Counted from the stretch's first letter, positions 1-4,673 are shown. The stretch is 5,295 nt of DNA from Candidatus Omnitrophica bacterium CG07_land_8_20_14_0_80_50_8 (GCA_002779345.1 PEWW01000164.1:1-5295), one strand, 5' to 3'. Notes: generated by a model from the sequence alone, not told the origin. Translations and numbers: made by a program.

Positions 1-418
1 CGGATGCCGATCGGGTTGTTTTGCCCGCCGGCCCAGTCTCGGGTTTATTGACGGCGTCGGATAACGCGTGCGTAAGTTTGCCGTGGAATTTACGAATCAC
101 TATATCCGCGTTCTCAACGTTGACGGCGTTGATGATCAGCCGTTTCCGCAACAAACTTAACGGCGAGATATCAAGCTGGATATTATCGACTGAAAAAGAG
201 GTTTGGCCGGCAAAATCACGAACTTCCTGAATTTCAAATCCAGACAATTCGAAGGTGTCTGGAAAATGATAATCAATAGAGCGGATCAGAATTTTTTTCC
301 CCAGCGATTTCTCGATTACCCGCACGAGCATCGCAGGCGCCTGGCGGGAAAAAATGGTAAAAGCGATACCCCCTGTTATCAGTACAACCACAAAGACAAT
401 CAGGAGTTTTTTGAGCAA
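1..418 (-). CDS. AsmA-like / DUF748-like membrane-anchored protein, N-terminal part (runs off left edge)
   Basis: The reading frame is open from a TTG at 418 to the window edge (139 codons seen). It starts at TTG because GGAGG at 423-427 lies 4 nt upstream and no ATG or GTG precedes it in frame; the first internal ATG is residue 30, inside the conserved part. Residues 1-24 begin MLKKLLIVFVVVLITGG: a short basic end, then one hydrophobic segment, giving an inner-membrane anchor or uncleaved signal. The following region (about 28-115: a helix with VRVIEKSLGKKI, then beta-rich FELSGFEIQEV and NIQLDISPLSLL, and INAVNVENADIVI) resembles the N-terminal beta-domain of AsmA/DUF748 proteins. That family bridges inner and outer membrane and is linked to phospholipid transport and outer-membrane assembly. 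The SD begins 5 nt after the tRNA-Arg CCA, so this gene is probably co-transcribed with the tRNAs. The family call rests on pattern resemblance only; most of the protein is outside the window. Confidence 0.72.
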   Translation of the reverse strand, partial: MLKKLLIVFVVVLITGGIAFTIFSRQAPAMLVRVIEKSLGKKILIRSIDYHFPDTFELSGFEIQEVRDFAGQTSFSVDNIQLDISPLSLLRKRLIINAVNVENADIVIRKFHGKLTHALSDAVNKPETGPAGKTTRSAS

Positions 419-431
419 GCAACCTCCAAAA

Positions 432-508
432 TGGTGTCCCCGGCGTGATTCGAACACGCGGCCAACGGTTTAGAAAACCGTTGCTCTATCCAACTGAGCT
501 ACGGGGAC
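432..508 (-). tRNA. trnR(UCU): tRNA-Arg (anticodon UCU)
   Basis: This is a full cloverleaf on the minus strand. The acceptor GTCCCCG pairs with CGGGGAC, the D stem is GCTC/GAGC, and the anticodon stem ACGGT/ACCGT carries loop TTTCTAA (anticodon TCT). The T stem GCGTG/CACGC carries loop TTCGAAT. Discriminator A73 is followed by an encoded CCA (432-434). The D-loop A20 and anticodon C35, both bacterial arginine identity elements, are present. It reads AGA and AGG codons. It lies between the hairpin-rich spacer and the AsmA-like gene, with room for neither a promoter nor a terminator on its 3' side. Confidence 0.98.
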
Positions 509-543
509 AAAATTTGTAAAAAACCTTCGGGGTGACTGGATTC

Positions 544-620
544 CCCGCCACAAAACTTGGCGGGTCCGTCCAAAGACCGCGGCAACCTTTGTGGACGGGT
601 CCGCCGCGTTCTTTGGCGGA
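544..620. repeat. three adjacent GC-rich inverted repeats between the two tRNA genes
   Basis: Three hairpin-capable units follow one another. Unit 1 is CCCGCCA (544-550) with TGGCGGG (558-564), loop 7. Unit 2 is CCGTCC plus AAAG (566-575) with CTTT and GGACGG (587-598), with a small bulge. Unit 3 is TCCGCC (600-605) with GGCGGA (615-620). The unit junctions share the exact 8-mer CGGGTCCG (561-568 and 596-603), 35 nt apart, so the units look related rather than independent. None is followed on the minus strand by a convincing U-tract of terminator type. They could be REP-like extragenic elements, or simply structures guiding processing of the tRNA-tRNA precursor. Confidence 0.7.
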
Positions 621-660
621 GAACCACAGACATTCACGCCCCAAAGTTTAATCTTATAAA

Positions 661-735
661 TCGGGGCGCAGGGATTTGAACCCTGGGCCTCTTGCTCCCA
701 AAGCAAGCGCTCTAGCCAAGCTGAGCTACACCCCG
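661..735 (-). tRNA. trnP(UGG): tRNA-Pro (anticodon UGG)
   Basis: This is a full cloverleaf on the minus strand. The acceptor CGGGGTG pairs with CGCCCCG with one T-G wobble, and the D stem is GCTC/GAGC. The anticodon stem CTTGC/GCAAG carries loop TTTGGGA (anticodon TGG, then G37). The T stem CAGGG/CCCTG carries loop TTCAAAT. C1-G72, A73 and G37 match bacterial tRNA-Pro identity. After A73 the DNA reads TTTATA, so CCA is not encoded and must be added after transcription, unlike the neighbouring tRNA-Arg. The 75 nt counted run through the discriminator base. It is probably the first gene of a unit driven by the promoter at 864-892. Confidence 0.98.
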
Positions 736-857
736 ATGAAAACTTCCATAGGGGAAAACGTTGTTTTCCCCTGCATGGCGCTCCCTCACTATAAACCCAA
801 TAGGTCGCTGTCACCCCTTTTCCTTGGGACCATATCCCCCTAAAGTTGAATCAGGAC
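736..857 (-). other. leader of the tRNA-Pro transcript, with a 10-bp hairpin
   Basis: Between the predicted start of transcription near 857 and tRNA-Pro lie about 120 nt without a credible gene. The clearest structure is a perfect inverted repeat: AGGGGAAAAC (750-759) and GTTTTCCCCT (763-772), with a 3-nt loop. It lies 14 nt before the tRNA 5' end. On the minus strand it is followed by ATGGAAG, not a U-tract, so it is not a terminator for RNA entering the tRNA. I see no T-box or other known riboswitch core. Confidence 0.5.
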
Positions 858-863
858 AGGCTG

Positions 864-892
864 ATTCTATCAGCGGTAAATTACCAAGTCAA
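864..892 (-). promoter_or_regulatory. sigma-70-type promoter for the tRNA-Pro / tRNA-Arg / AsmA-like unit
   Basis: Reading the minus strand: TTGACT (887-892), a 17-nt spacer, then TAGAAT (864-869). Both hexamers match consensus at five of six positions, and spacing is ideal. The predicted start is near 857. The -35 begins only 17 nt after the transketolase C-subunit stop, so this starts a new unit. Two palindromes overlap it: CTGATTCTATCAG (861-873) covers the -10, and GGTAAATTACC (875-885) fills the spacer. They may be operator sites or chance. Confidence 0.75.
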
Positions 893-909
893 TGAAGGTT
901 GTTCGGTAT

Positions 910-1863
910 TTACGACTTACGGGAGATAACTTTTTTAGCGGCTTGAACGATATGGTTGGCAGTGAGACCGTATTTTTTAAAAAGCTCATCAGGCGGGCCT
1001 GATTCGGCATAAGTGTCGTTGACCCCGACAAATTCGACCGGAATGGGAAAATTTTGTGACACGAGCCCGGAAACGGTGCTTCCAAGCCCTCCGAAAACCA
1101 GGTGCTCTTCAGCGGTCACAAAAGCTCCTGTTTTATGCGCCTGCCCAAGCAAAAGCGCTTCATCCAAAGGCTTTAAGGTGTGTAAATCCACCACCGAGGC
1201 GTTTAACCCCTCGCGTTTCAATATCTCCGCCGCCTCCAAGGCCTCAAACACCATAAGGCCGTTGGCGATCAAAGTGACGTCCTTCCCGCTCCGTAGCAAA
1301 ATGCCCTTCCCGATCTCAAACCGCGTTTGCTCGTTGTAGATCACCGGGGCTTTGGACCTGCCGGTACGGACATAAACGGGGCCTGGGTAAGCGGCAGACT
1401 GTTTGATCAAAAACTTGGCGGCGAATTCATCGGAAGGAACGATCACCGTAAAATTGGGCAATGTCAGCGCTAGCGCAAAATCCTCAATCGACTGCTGAGA
1501 CGCGCCGTCCTCGCCGACACTGATGCCGCCGTGCGAGGTGACAACTTTGACATTGAGCTTCGGAAAGGCGACGCCCATGCGGAGCTGTTCGTAACCCTTA
1601 CACATCAAAAAGCACGCGAAAGAGCTGATAAAAGGAATCTTCCCGCAGGACGCGAGACCCGAGGCGATGCCGACCAAGTTGGACTCCTGAATACCGATAT
1701 CAATAAACCGATCCGGGAACGCCTTTCCGAACACATCCGTACGCGTTGACTTCGAAAGATCCGCGTCGAGCACCAACACTTGGGGATTTTCTTTCCCTAA
1801 CTCCACAAGTGCCTTGCCGTACGCGTCGCGGGTGGCCGCGCCCATTTTCCTCTCAAGCGTCAC
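910..1863 (-). CDS. tktB: transketolase, C-terminal subunit (split transketolase)
   Basis: This 317-aa protein is the pyrimidine-binding plus C-terminal half of a two-gene transketolase. With the N-half it forms the thiamine-diphosphate enzyme that moves two-carbon ketol units between sugar phosphates in the non-oxidative pentose phosphate pathway. Residues 10-170 are the Pyr domain: DIGIQESNLVGIASGLA carries Glu60, the residue expected to activate the cofactor aminopyrimidine, followed by SHGGISVGEDGAS (110-122) and VYVRTGR (163-169). The C-terminal domain (about 185-305) contains TAEEHLVFGGLGS. Residue 123 is Gln (ASQQS) where relatives usually have His. The start is GTG at 1863: AAAGGAGG (1871-1878) lies 7 nt upstream and no other in-frame start fits as well. 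It lies 43 nt after the N-half. Length is normal for split C-subunits. DXS or pyruvate dehydrogenase beta are less likely, given the N-half neighbour. Confidence 0.96.
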   Translation of the reverse strand: MTLERKMGAATRDAYGKALVELGKENPQVLVLDADLSKSTRTDVFGKAFPDRFIDIGIQESNLVGIASGLASCGKIPFISSFACFLMCKGYEQLRMGVAFPKLNVKVVTSHGGISVGEDGASQQSIEDFALALTLPNFTVIVPSDEFAAKFLIKQSAAYPGPVYVRTGRSKAPVIYNEQTRFEIGKGILLRSGKDVTLIANGLMVFEALEAAEILKREGLNASVVDLHTLKPLDEALLLGQAHKTGAFVTAEEHLVFGGLGSTVSGLVSQNFPIPVEFVGVNDTYAESGPPDELFKKYGLTANHIVQAAKKVISRKS

Positions 1864-1907
1864 CCCACCGCCTCCTTTGAAATCCTAAAAATTTGAGGTG
1901 GTGGGGT
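1862..1907 (-). promoter_or_regulatory. intergenic hairpin covering the tktB SD and start codon
   Basis: In the mRNA, the arm at 1907-1895 (ACCCCACC, A, CCTC) is complementary to the arm at 1874-1862 (GAGG, C, GGTGGGGT). This gives 8 bp, one A-C mismatch, then 4 bp, with a 20-nt loop. The 3' arm contains half of the AAAGGAGG ribosome site and two bases of the GTG start. The 5' arm begins in the stop codon of the N-subunit. A ribosome finishing the first subunit would open the stem, which would couple the two subunits' synthesis. The complementarity is visible; the coupling is inferred. Confidence 0.6.
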
Positions 1908-2800
1908 CATTTGATCATCCCTACAATTCTTTGGATCTCGGCCTCGTTTTCGCCGAGCTCTTTCAAGGCTTTGGCCGTTTCATCCCTGGTGGGTGCGACG
2001 CCGTGAAAATGGTTGTTATTTTCCATAAAAGAAACACCTTTGCCCTTAGTCGTGTGCGCGATAATTATGCTCGGCGCCGATTTGGACGCTTGGGCCCACT
2101 GGATAGCTTCAAAAATCTCTTGGTGCGAATGACCGTCGATTTCCTTCACGAGCCATCCGAACGCGCGCCATTTATCAGCGACCGGTTCCATATCCAGGAT
2201 ATCTTTTGTGCGGCCGGAGAGTTGATACTGGTTGTAATCCAGGATCATGACCAGATTCGATAATTTTCGAAACGACGCGAACGCGGCGGCCTCCCACGTC
2301 TGGCCTTCATTCAGCTCGCCGTCGCTTGTGATGACATAGGTCATAAAACTTTTTTTATCGAACCGCGCCGCGAGCGCGCAGCCGATACCGATCGAAAGCC
2401 CCTGTCCCAACGAACCCGTCGAGGCCTCGATACCGGGAAGTTTACGCATATCGGGATGGCCCTGAAGCGGACTGCCGAGTTTTCTCAACGTCAACAACAG
2501 CTCTTCCTTAAAATAGCCCGAACGGGCCAACACGCTATAAAGCGCGGGACAGCCGTGTCCTTTGCTGAAAATCAAGCGGTCCCGGTCGGGCCACTTGGGA
2601 TTTTTTGGATCATGCTTGAGAAAATGGAAATAGAGAAGCACCAGGATGTCCGTCGACGACAGAGAGCCGCCCGGGTGCCCCGAGCCGGCGATCCCCAGCA
2701 TTTTGATGATGTCCCGGCGAACGAGGAGCGCTGTGTCTGCCAGCTTTTGCCAATCGACTTTTTCGTTCACTTTATTCGAATTCTCTGTTTGGTTTGGCAT
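1907..2800 (-). CDS. tktA: transketolase, N-terminal subunit (split transketolase)
   Basis: This 297-aa protein is the thiamine-diphosphate PP-domain half of transketolase. Motifs in order: GSGHPGGSLS (39-48), SKGHG (79-83), GSPLQGHPD (109-117), STGSLGQG (127-134, cofactor and subunit contacts), SDGELNEGQ (159-167) and DYNQYQ (188-193), which form the metal and diphosphate site, and HTTKGKG (249-255). The usual GDGE reads SDGE here, a variant known in some split transketolases; Asp160 and Asn190 are kept. Length is normal for an N-subunit. The ATG at 2800 has no SD. The next in-frame starts are GTG at codon 11, also without SD, and Met34, which would cut into the first helix. A promoter whose -10 ends 11 nt before the ATG explains the missing SD as leaderless translation. 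The C-subunit follows 43 nt downstream in the same operon. Confidence 0.97.
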   Translation of the reverse strand: MPNQTENSNKVNEKVDWQKLADTALLVRRDIIKMLGIAGSGHPGGSLSSTDILVLLYFHFLKHDPKNPKWPDRDRLIFSKGHGCPALYSVLARSGYFKEELLLTLRKLGSPLQGHPDMRKLPGIEASTGSLGQGLSIGIGCALAARFDKKSFMTYVITSDGELNEGQTWEAAAFASFRKLSNLVMILDYNQYQLSGRTKDILDMEPVADKWRAFGWLVKEIDGHSHQEIFEAIQWAQASKSAPSIIIAHTTKGKGVSFMENNNHFHGVAPTRDETAKALKELGENEAEIQRIVGMIK

Positions 2801-2811
2801 AAGAAAAGAAG

Positions 2812-2840
2812 AGTTTAACCAGAATATCGCGGAGCGTCAA
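2812..2840 (-). promoter_or_regulatory. promoter of the transketolase operon (probably leaderless)
   Basis: Minus strand: TTGACG (2835-2840), a 17-nt spacer, then TAAACT (2812-2817). The -35 matches five and the -10 four of six consensus bases. The -10 ends 11 nt before the ATG at 2800, so transcription would start about 4-5 nt before the codon, leaving no room for an SD, and none is present. Confidence 0.6.
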
Positions 2841-2869
2841 ACAATCTTTTTAACAGGTCATTCCGATAT

Positions 2870-3508
2870 TCACATCCTGAATTTCAGAAAATTATCGAGT
2901 GAATCACACATAAGATACGGATTGGTTTTTCTCTGTTCCCCGAGCGTGGACTTGGGTTTTTCAGCGTAATTATGCCCGGGACAAAGAATGGTGGAGTCGT
3001 CAAATTTCATAAGACGTTGCGTCAGCGTGTAGTACATTTCCTTCGGGTCCCCGCCCGGAAGATCACAGCGTCCGCAGGCGCCGATAAACAACGTGTCACC
3101 CGAAACCAGGCAATCCTGCGCGTGAAAACACTGAGAACCCGGTGTATGTCCCGGCGTGTGAATGAGCGTAAATTCCACGTCTCCTACCCTGATCTTCTGG
3201 CCGTCGTCCGTGTTTTTTATATTGTCGCGGCTAATCCCCATATAAGGCGCGTCATGCTTGTTCACATAGATCGGGCAGTCTACCGTCTCCAGAAGTTCCT
3301 CGACGCCATTGGTGTGATCAAAATGGAAATGGCTGATCAACGCACCTTTGATCTTAAGGTCTTCCTCTTTGGCTGCCCTTAGGATCGTATCCACCTGCCA
3401 GGCAGGATCGACCACAAAAACTTCGCGCGATCTTTTGTCACCGACAAAATAAACAAAATTTTCCATCGGCCCGATCTCCATCTGTTTGAGATAAAAGTTG
3501 CTATTCAC
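2870..3508 (-). CDS. metallo-beta-lactamase-fold hydrolase, glyoxalase-II-like
   Basis: A binuclear metal hydrolase of the glyoxalase II-like group, likely cytoplasmic, acting on thioesters or related substrates. The exact substrate cannot be read from sequence. Counting from the GTG start (212 aa): the metal motif HFHFDH is at 60-65, the next ligand is His121 in HTPGHTPGS, Asp138 in SGDTLF is the bridging ligand, and His179 in PGHNY is the last, so the ligand set is complete. The CGRCDLPGGD loop (145-154) and the ending STLGEQRKTNPYL are typical of this group; the full C-terminal helical domain of classical glyoxalase II is not evident. The GTG at 3508 overlaps the deaminase stop (8-nt overlap), suggesting translational coupling. 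A TTG at 3520 (four residues longer) and a Met 9 codons further in are alternatives; none has a clear SD. Persulfide dioxygenase is less likely because the usual GCGRTDF is altered. Confidence 0.93.
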   Translation of the reverse strand: MNSNFYLKQMEIGPMENFVYFVGDKRSREVFVVDPAWQVDTILRAAKEEDLKIKGALISHFHFDHTNGVEELLETVDCPIYVNKHDAPYMGISRDNIKNTDDGQKIRVGDVEFTLIHTPGHTPGSQCFHAQDCLVSGDTLFIGACGRCDLPGGDPKEMYYTLTQRLMKFDDSTILCPGHNYAEKPKSTLGEQRKTNPYLMCDSLDNFLKFRM

Positions 3509-3959
3509 CGGCGGGGGCAAGTTTGACCAGCTCGATCTTTAATTTCTTGGCTATCCCGAAGATACGCGCGTCCCGGTAAAATTCTCCGTAGCAGATGCGT
3601 TTGATGCCGCAATTCGCGATCAGCTTAAAGCAGGGCCAACAGGGACTGGCGGTCGTGTAGATGGTGCCGCCGTCAATACAGACGCCGTTTTTCGCTGCCT
3701 GGATGATCGCGTTGGCCTCGGCATGAATCGTAGCCACGCAGTGGTCGTTCTCCAGCATGTGACCGGCTTCGCTACAGTGTGCCAATTTCCGTATACTGCC
3801 GTTATACCCGGTGGAGAGAATAGTTTTGTCGCGCACAATGACCGCCCCCACGAATTTCCTGTCACAGGTCGAACGGCTTGAAACGACGCGCGCGATATTC
3901 ATGAAATACGCGTCCCAAGGGTGCCTTTTGAGCTTTTTGCCGGATCTAGGTTTGACCAT
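3501..3959 (-). CDS. comEB: dCMP deaminase (ComEB-like zinc deaminase)
   Basis: This 152-aa cytidine/deoxycytidylate deaminase-fold enzyme should convert dCMP to dUMP, the substrate of thymidylate synthase. Its opening, HPWDAYFMNIARVVSSRSTC (13-32), followed by GAVIVRD and GYNGS (51-55), is the dCMP-deaminase pattern. The catalytic zinc site is HAEANAI (79-85: His79 ligand, Glu81 proton shuttle) with PCWPC (106-110: Cys107 and Cys110). An additional HC-x4-H and HC cluster at 61-74 matches the second metal-binding insert of many dCMP deaminases. Length is typical. The ATG at 3959 lacks a proper SD (only AGG nearby), and its promoter -10 ends 8 nt upstream, which suggests a leaderless mRNA. It overlaps the downstream MBL hydrolase by 8 nt. 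The ComEB name reflects homology to the Bacillus competence-locus gene; no competence role is implied. Confidence 0.95.
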   Translation of the reverse strand: MVKPRSGKKLKRHPWDAYFMNIARVVSSRSTCDRKFVGAVIVRDKTILSTGYNGSIRKLAHCSEAGHMLENDHCVATIHAEANAIIQAAKNGVCIDGGTIYTTASPCWPCFKLIANCGIKRICYGEFYRDARIFGIAKKLKIELVKLAPAGE

Positions 3960-3967
3960 AAGCGCCT

Positions 3968-3996
3968 ATTCTAACTTTTTACGATTAATTTCTCAA
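3968..3996 (-). promoter_or_regulatory. promoter of dCMP deaminase-MBL operon (probably leaderless)
   Basis: Minus strand: TTGAGA (3991-3996), a 17-nt spacer, then TAGAAT (3968-3973). The -10 matches five and the -35 four of six consensus bases. Only 8 nt separate the -10 from the ATG at 3959, so RNA should start within a base or two of the codon. It lies just downstream of the terminator at 4027-4071, so it opens a separate unit. Confidence 0.7.
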
Positions 3997-4026
3997 GGAC
4001 AGAAAATCACCCGCGTTGGCCTAGAC

Positions 4027-4071
4027 CAGAAAATAAATCGGCTCCCTGGATTTAATCCAGAGAGCCGATTT
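4027..4071 (-). terminator. intrinsic terminator of the DUF883-like gene
   Basis: AAATCGGCTC (4035-4044) pairs with GAGCCGATTT (4062-4071), and inside it CTGGA pairs with TCCAG around loop TTTAA, giving about 15 bp with one opposed mismatch. On the minus strand the stem runs into TATTTTC. It lies 15 nt after the stop of the 73-aa gene. T-rich sequence also flanks the other side, so it may work in both directions, though no plus-strand gene needs it. Confidence 0.88.
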
Positions 4072-4085
4072 TCTTATGCCAATTA

Positions 4086-4307
4086 TTATTTTTTCGTCAG
4101 TCTTCCGGTAATAAATCCCGCAATCAACGCGCAAAGTGCCGCGCCGCCGATGTAGGCCCATGCATTTTTATGCACGCGCTTATCCACTTGGGTGGCTGCC
4201 TCAACAATGTTTTCTTTGGCATCATCCAAAGACCTCTCGGCGTTTTTCTTCAACTGGTCGATCACTTTGTTCATCTTCTTGTTTCCATTCATCGCAACGA
4301 TTGACAT
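4086..4307 (-). CDS. small DUF883-like (ElaB/YqjD/YgaM family) tail-anchored protein
   Basis: This 73-aa protein has a charged helical region (about 10-47, QLKKNAERSLDDAKENIVE) followed by DKRVHKNAWAYIGG and one membrane segment (about 50-68, ending GFITGR). The VHKNAWAYIG plus glycine-rich hydrophobic tail is the signature of the DUF883 family, whose E. coli members are inner-membrane proteins that bind ribosomes and are induced in stationary phase. At 73 aa it is shorter than the roughly 100-aa relatives, lacking part of the N-terminal helix. The ATG at 4307 has AAAGGA (4318-4323) 10 nt upstream; internal Met6 and Met12 are possible starts but less well placed. It has its own promoter region and terminator, so it is a single-gene unit. 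The family call is by motif; a YtxH-type protein is the main alternative. Confidence 0.8.
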   Translation of the reverse strand: MSIVAMNGNKKMNKVIDQLKKNAERSLDDAKENIVEAATQVDKRVHKNAWAYIGGAALCALIAGFITGRLTKK

Positions 4308-4335
4308 GACTTATTTTCCTTTCATTTGAATTGTC

Positions 4336-4365
4336 ATTTTAACTTACTTAAATGTACATTTTCAA
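4336..4365 (-). promoter_or_regulatory. promoter of the DUF883-like gene with embedded palindrome
   Basis: Minus strand: TTGAAA (4360-4365), an 18-nt spacer, then TAAAAT (4336-4341); each hexamer matches five of six consensus bases. The perfect 12-bp palindrome AAATGTACATTT (4350-4361) lies in the spacer and touches the -35, and a wider inverted pair TTTTAACT/AGTTAAAA (4337-4344, 4373-4380) surrounds it. The whole stretch 4320-4440 is very AT-rich, so other -10-like hexamers occur and this choice is tentative. Confidence 0.5.
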
Positions 4366-4445
4366 TTAACATAGTTAAAATTTACATAATAATGCTATAA
4401 ATTACAAGTATTTATATCTACATATTTTTCGACTAACATTTGACC

Positions 4446-4483
4446 AATAAAAAAAGCAGTCCTTGGGTTTCCAAGAACTGCTT
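4446..4483 (-). terminator. strong intrinsic terminator after the 30-aa small ORF
   Basis: On the minus strand, AAGCAGTTCTTGG pairs with CCAAGGACTGCTT around loop AAAC: 13 bp including one T-G wobble. It is followed by five T (seven counting two in the stem), then ATT. The hairpin (4454-4483) starts two nt after the TAA of the small ORF. It would also end read-through from the glpK side. Confidence 0.93.
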
Positions 4484-4485
4484 CC

Positions 4486-4578
4486 TTATTTAGAACTGGT
4501 GTTAACGCTTCCTAAAACTATGCTTTTGGAGAAGCGATGGAAGCGGGGGACAGAAAAAATCACAGTCAACTTTTTCAT
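4486..4578 (-). CDS. possible small protein gene, 30 aa, unknown
   Basis: An ATG at 4578 opens 30 codons ending in TAA at 4486, beginning MKKLTVIFSV. AAAGGAG (4588-4594) lies 9 nt upstream, as strong an SD as any here. A promoter (4637-4664) precedes it and an intrinsic terminator follows two nt after the stop, so the unit is complete. The start resembles a signal peptide, but the hydrophobic run stops after about seven residues and the rest (PRFHRFSKSIVLGSVNTSSK) is basic and matches nothing I recognise. Read from about codon 9 in another frame, it continues LSPASIASPKA then stop, so a decayed or frameshifted exported peptide is possible. A toxin-like or stress peptide, or an RNA whose ORF is incidental, are other options. 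That the locus is transcribed is likelier than that this exact peptide matters. Confidence 0.45.
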   Translation of the reverse strand: MKKLTVIFSVPRFHRFSKSIVLGSVNTSSK

Positions 4579-4636
4579 CACGATAGGCTCCTTTCGAGAG
4601 AATGAATGCGCGGATGAATAAACTAAAATAACCGAC

Positions 4637-4664
4637 GGTATACCATGTTTAAATAATTCGTCAA
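4637..4664 (-). promoter_or_regulatory. promoter of the 30-aa small ORF
   Basis: Minus strand: TTGACG (4659-4664), a 16-nt spacer, then TATACC (4637-4642). A TG one base before the -10 (TGGTATACC) gives an extended -10 that can offset the weak last two bases. The predicted start is near 4630, leaving a leader of about 50 nt before the ATG at 4578. The -35 lies 9 nt past the stop of the 95-aa gene. Confidence 0.6.
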
Positions 4665-4673
4665 TTTCTGCTT

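Noticed and set aside
21..448. Two plus-strand ORFs (69 and 81 codons)
   Set aside because: The minus strand is continuously open with a TTG start, SD and AsmA-like sequence; the second ORF also runs into tRNA-Arg.
750..772. Hairpin considered as an intrinsic terminator
   Set aside because: No U-tract follows on the minus strand, and termination here would silence the tRNA-Pro just downstream.
470..814. 114-codon minus-strand ORF spanning both tRNAs
   Set aside because: It contains CSSAWLERLLWEQEAQ and VAQLDRATVF, the familiar false peptides made by translating tRNA genes; both cloverleaves lie inside it.
736..857. T-box or other riboswitch in the tRNA leader
   Set aside because: No T-box core sequence or other recognisable riboswitch motif is seen, and the downstream gene is a tRNA rather than an amino-acid gene.
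1013..1339. Plus-strand ORFs of 108 and 66 codons
   Set aside because: They lie wholly opposite the transketolase C subunit and have no recognisable motif or SD; shadows of a real gene.
1898..2818. Plus-strand ORFs of 121 and 120 codons (1898-2263 and 2456-2818)
   Set aside because: They are antisense to the transketolase N subunit, whose motifs are unambiguous; no family features.
2972..3382. 136-codon plus-strand ORF
   Set aside because: It is antisense to the MBL hydrolase with its complete metal ligand set; composition shows no independent coding sense.
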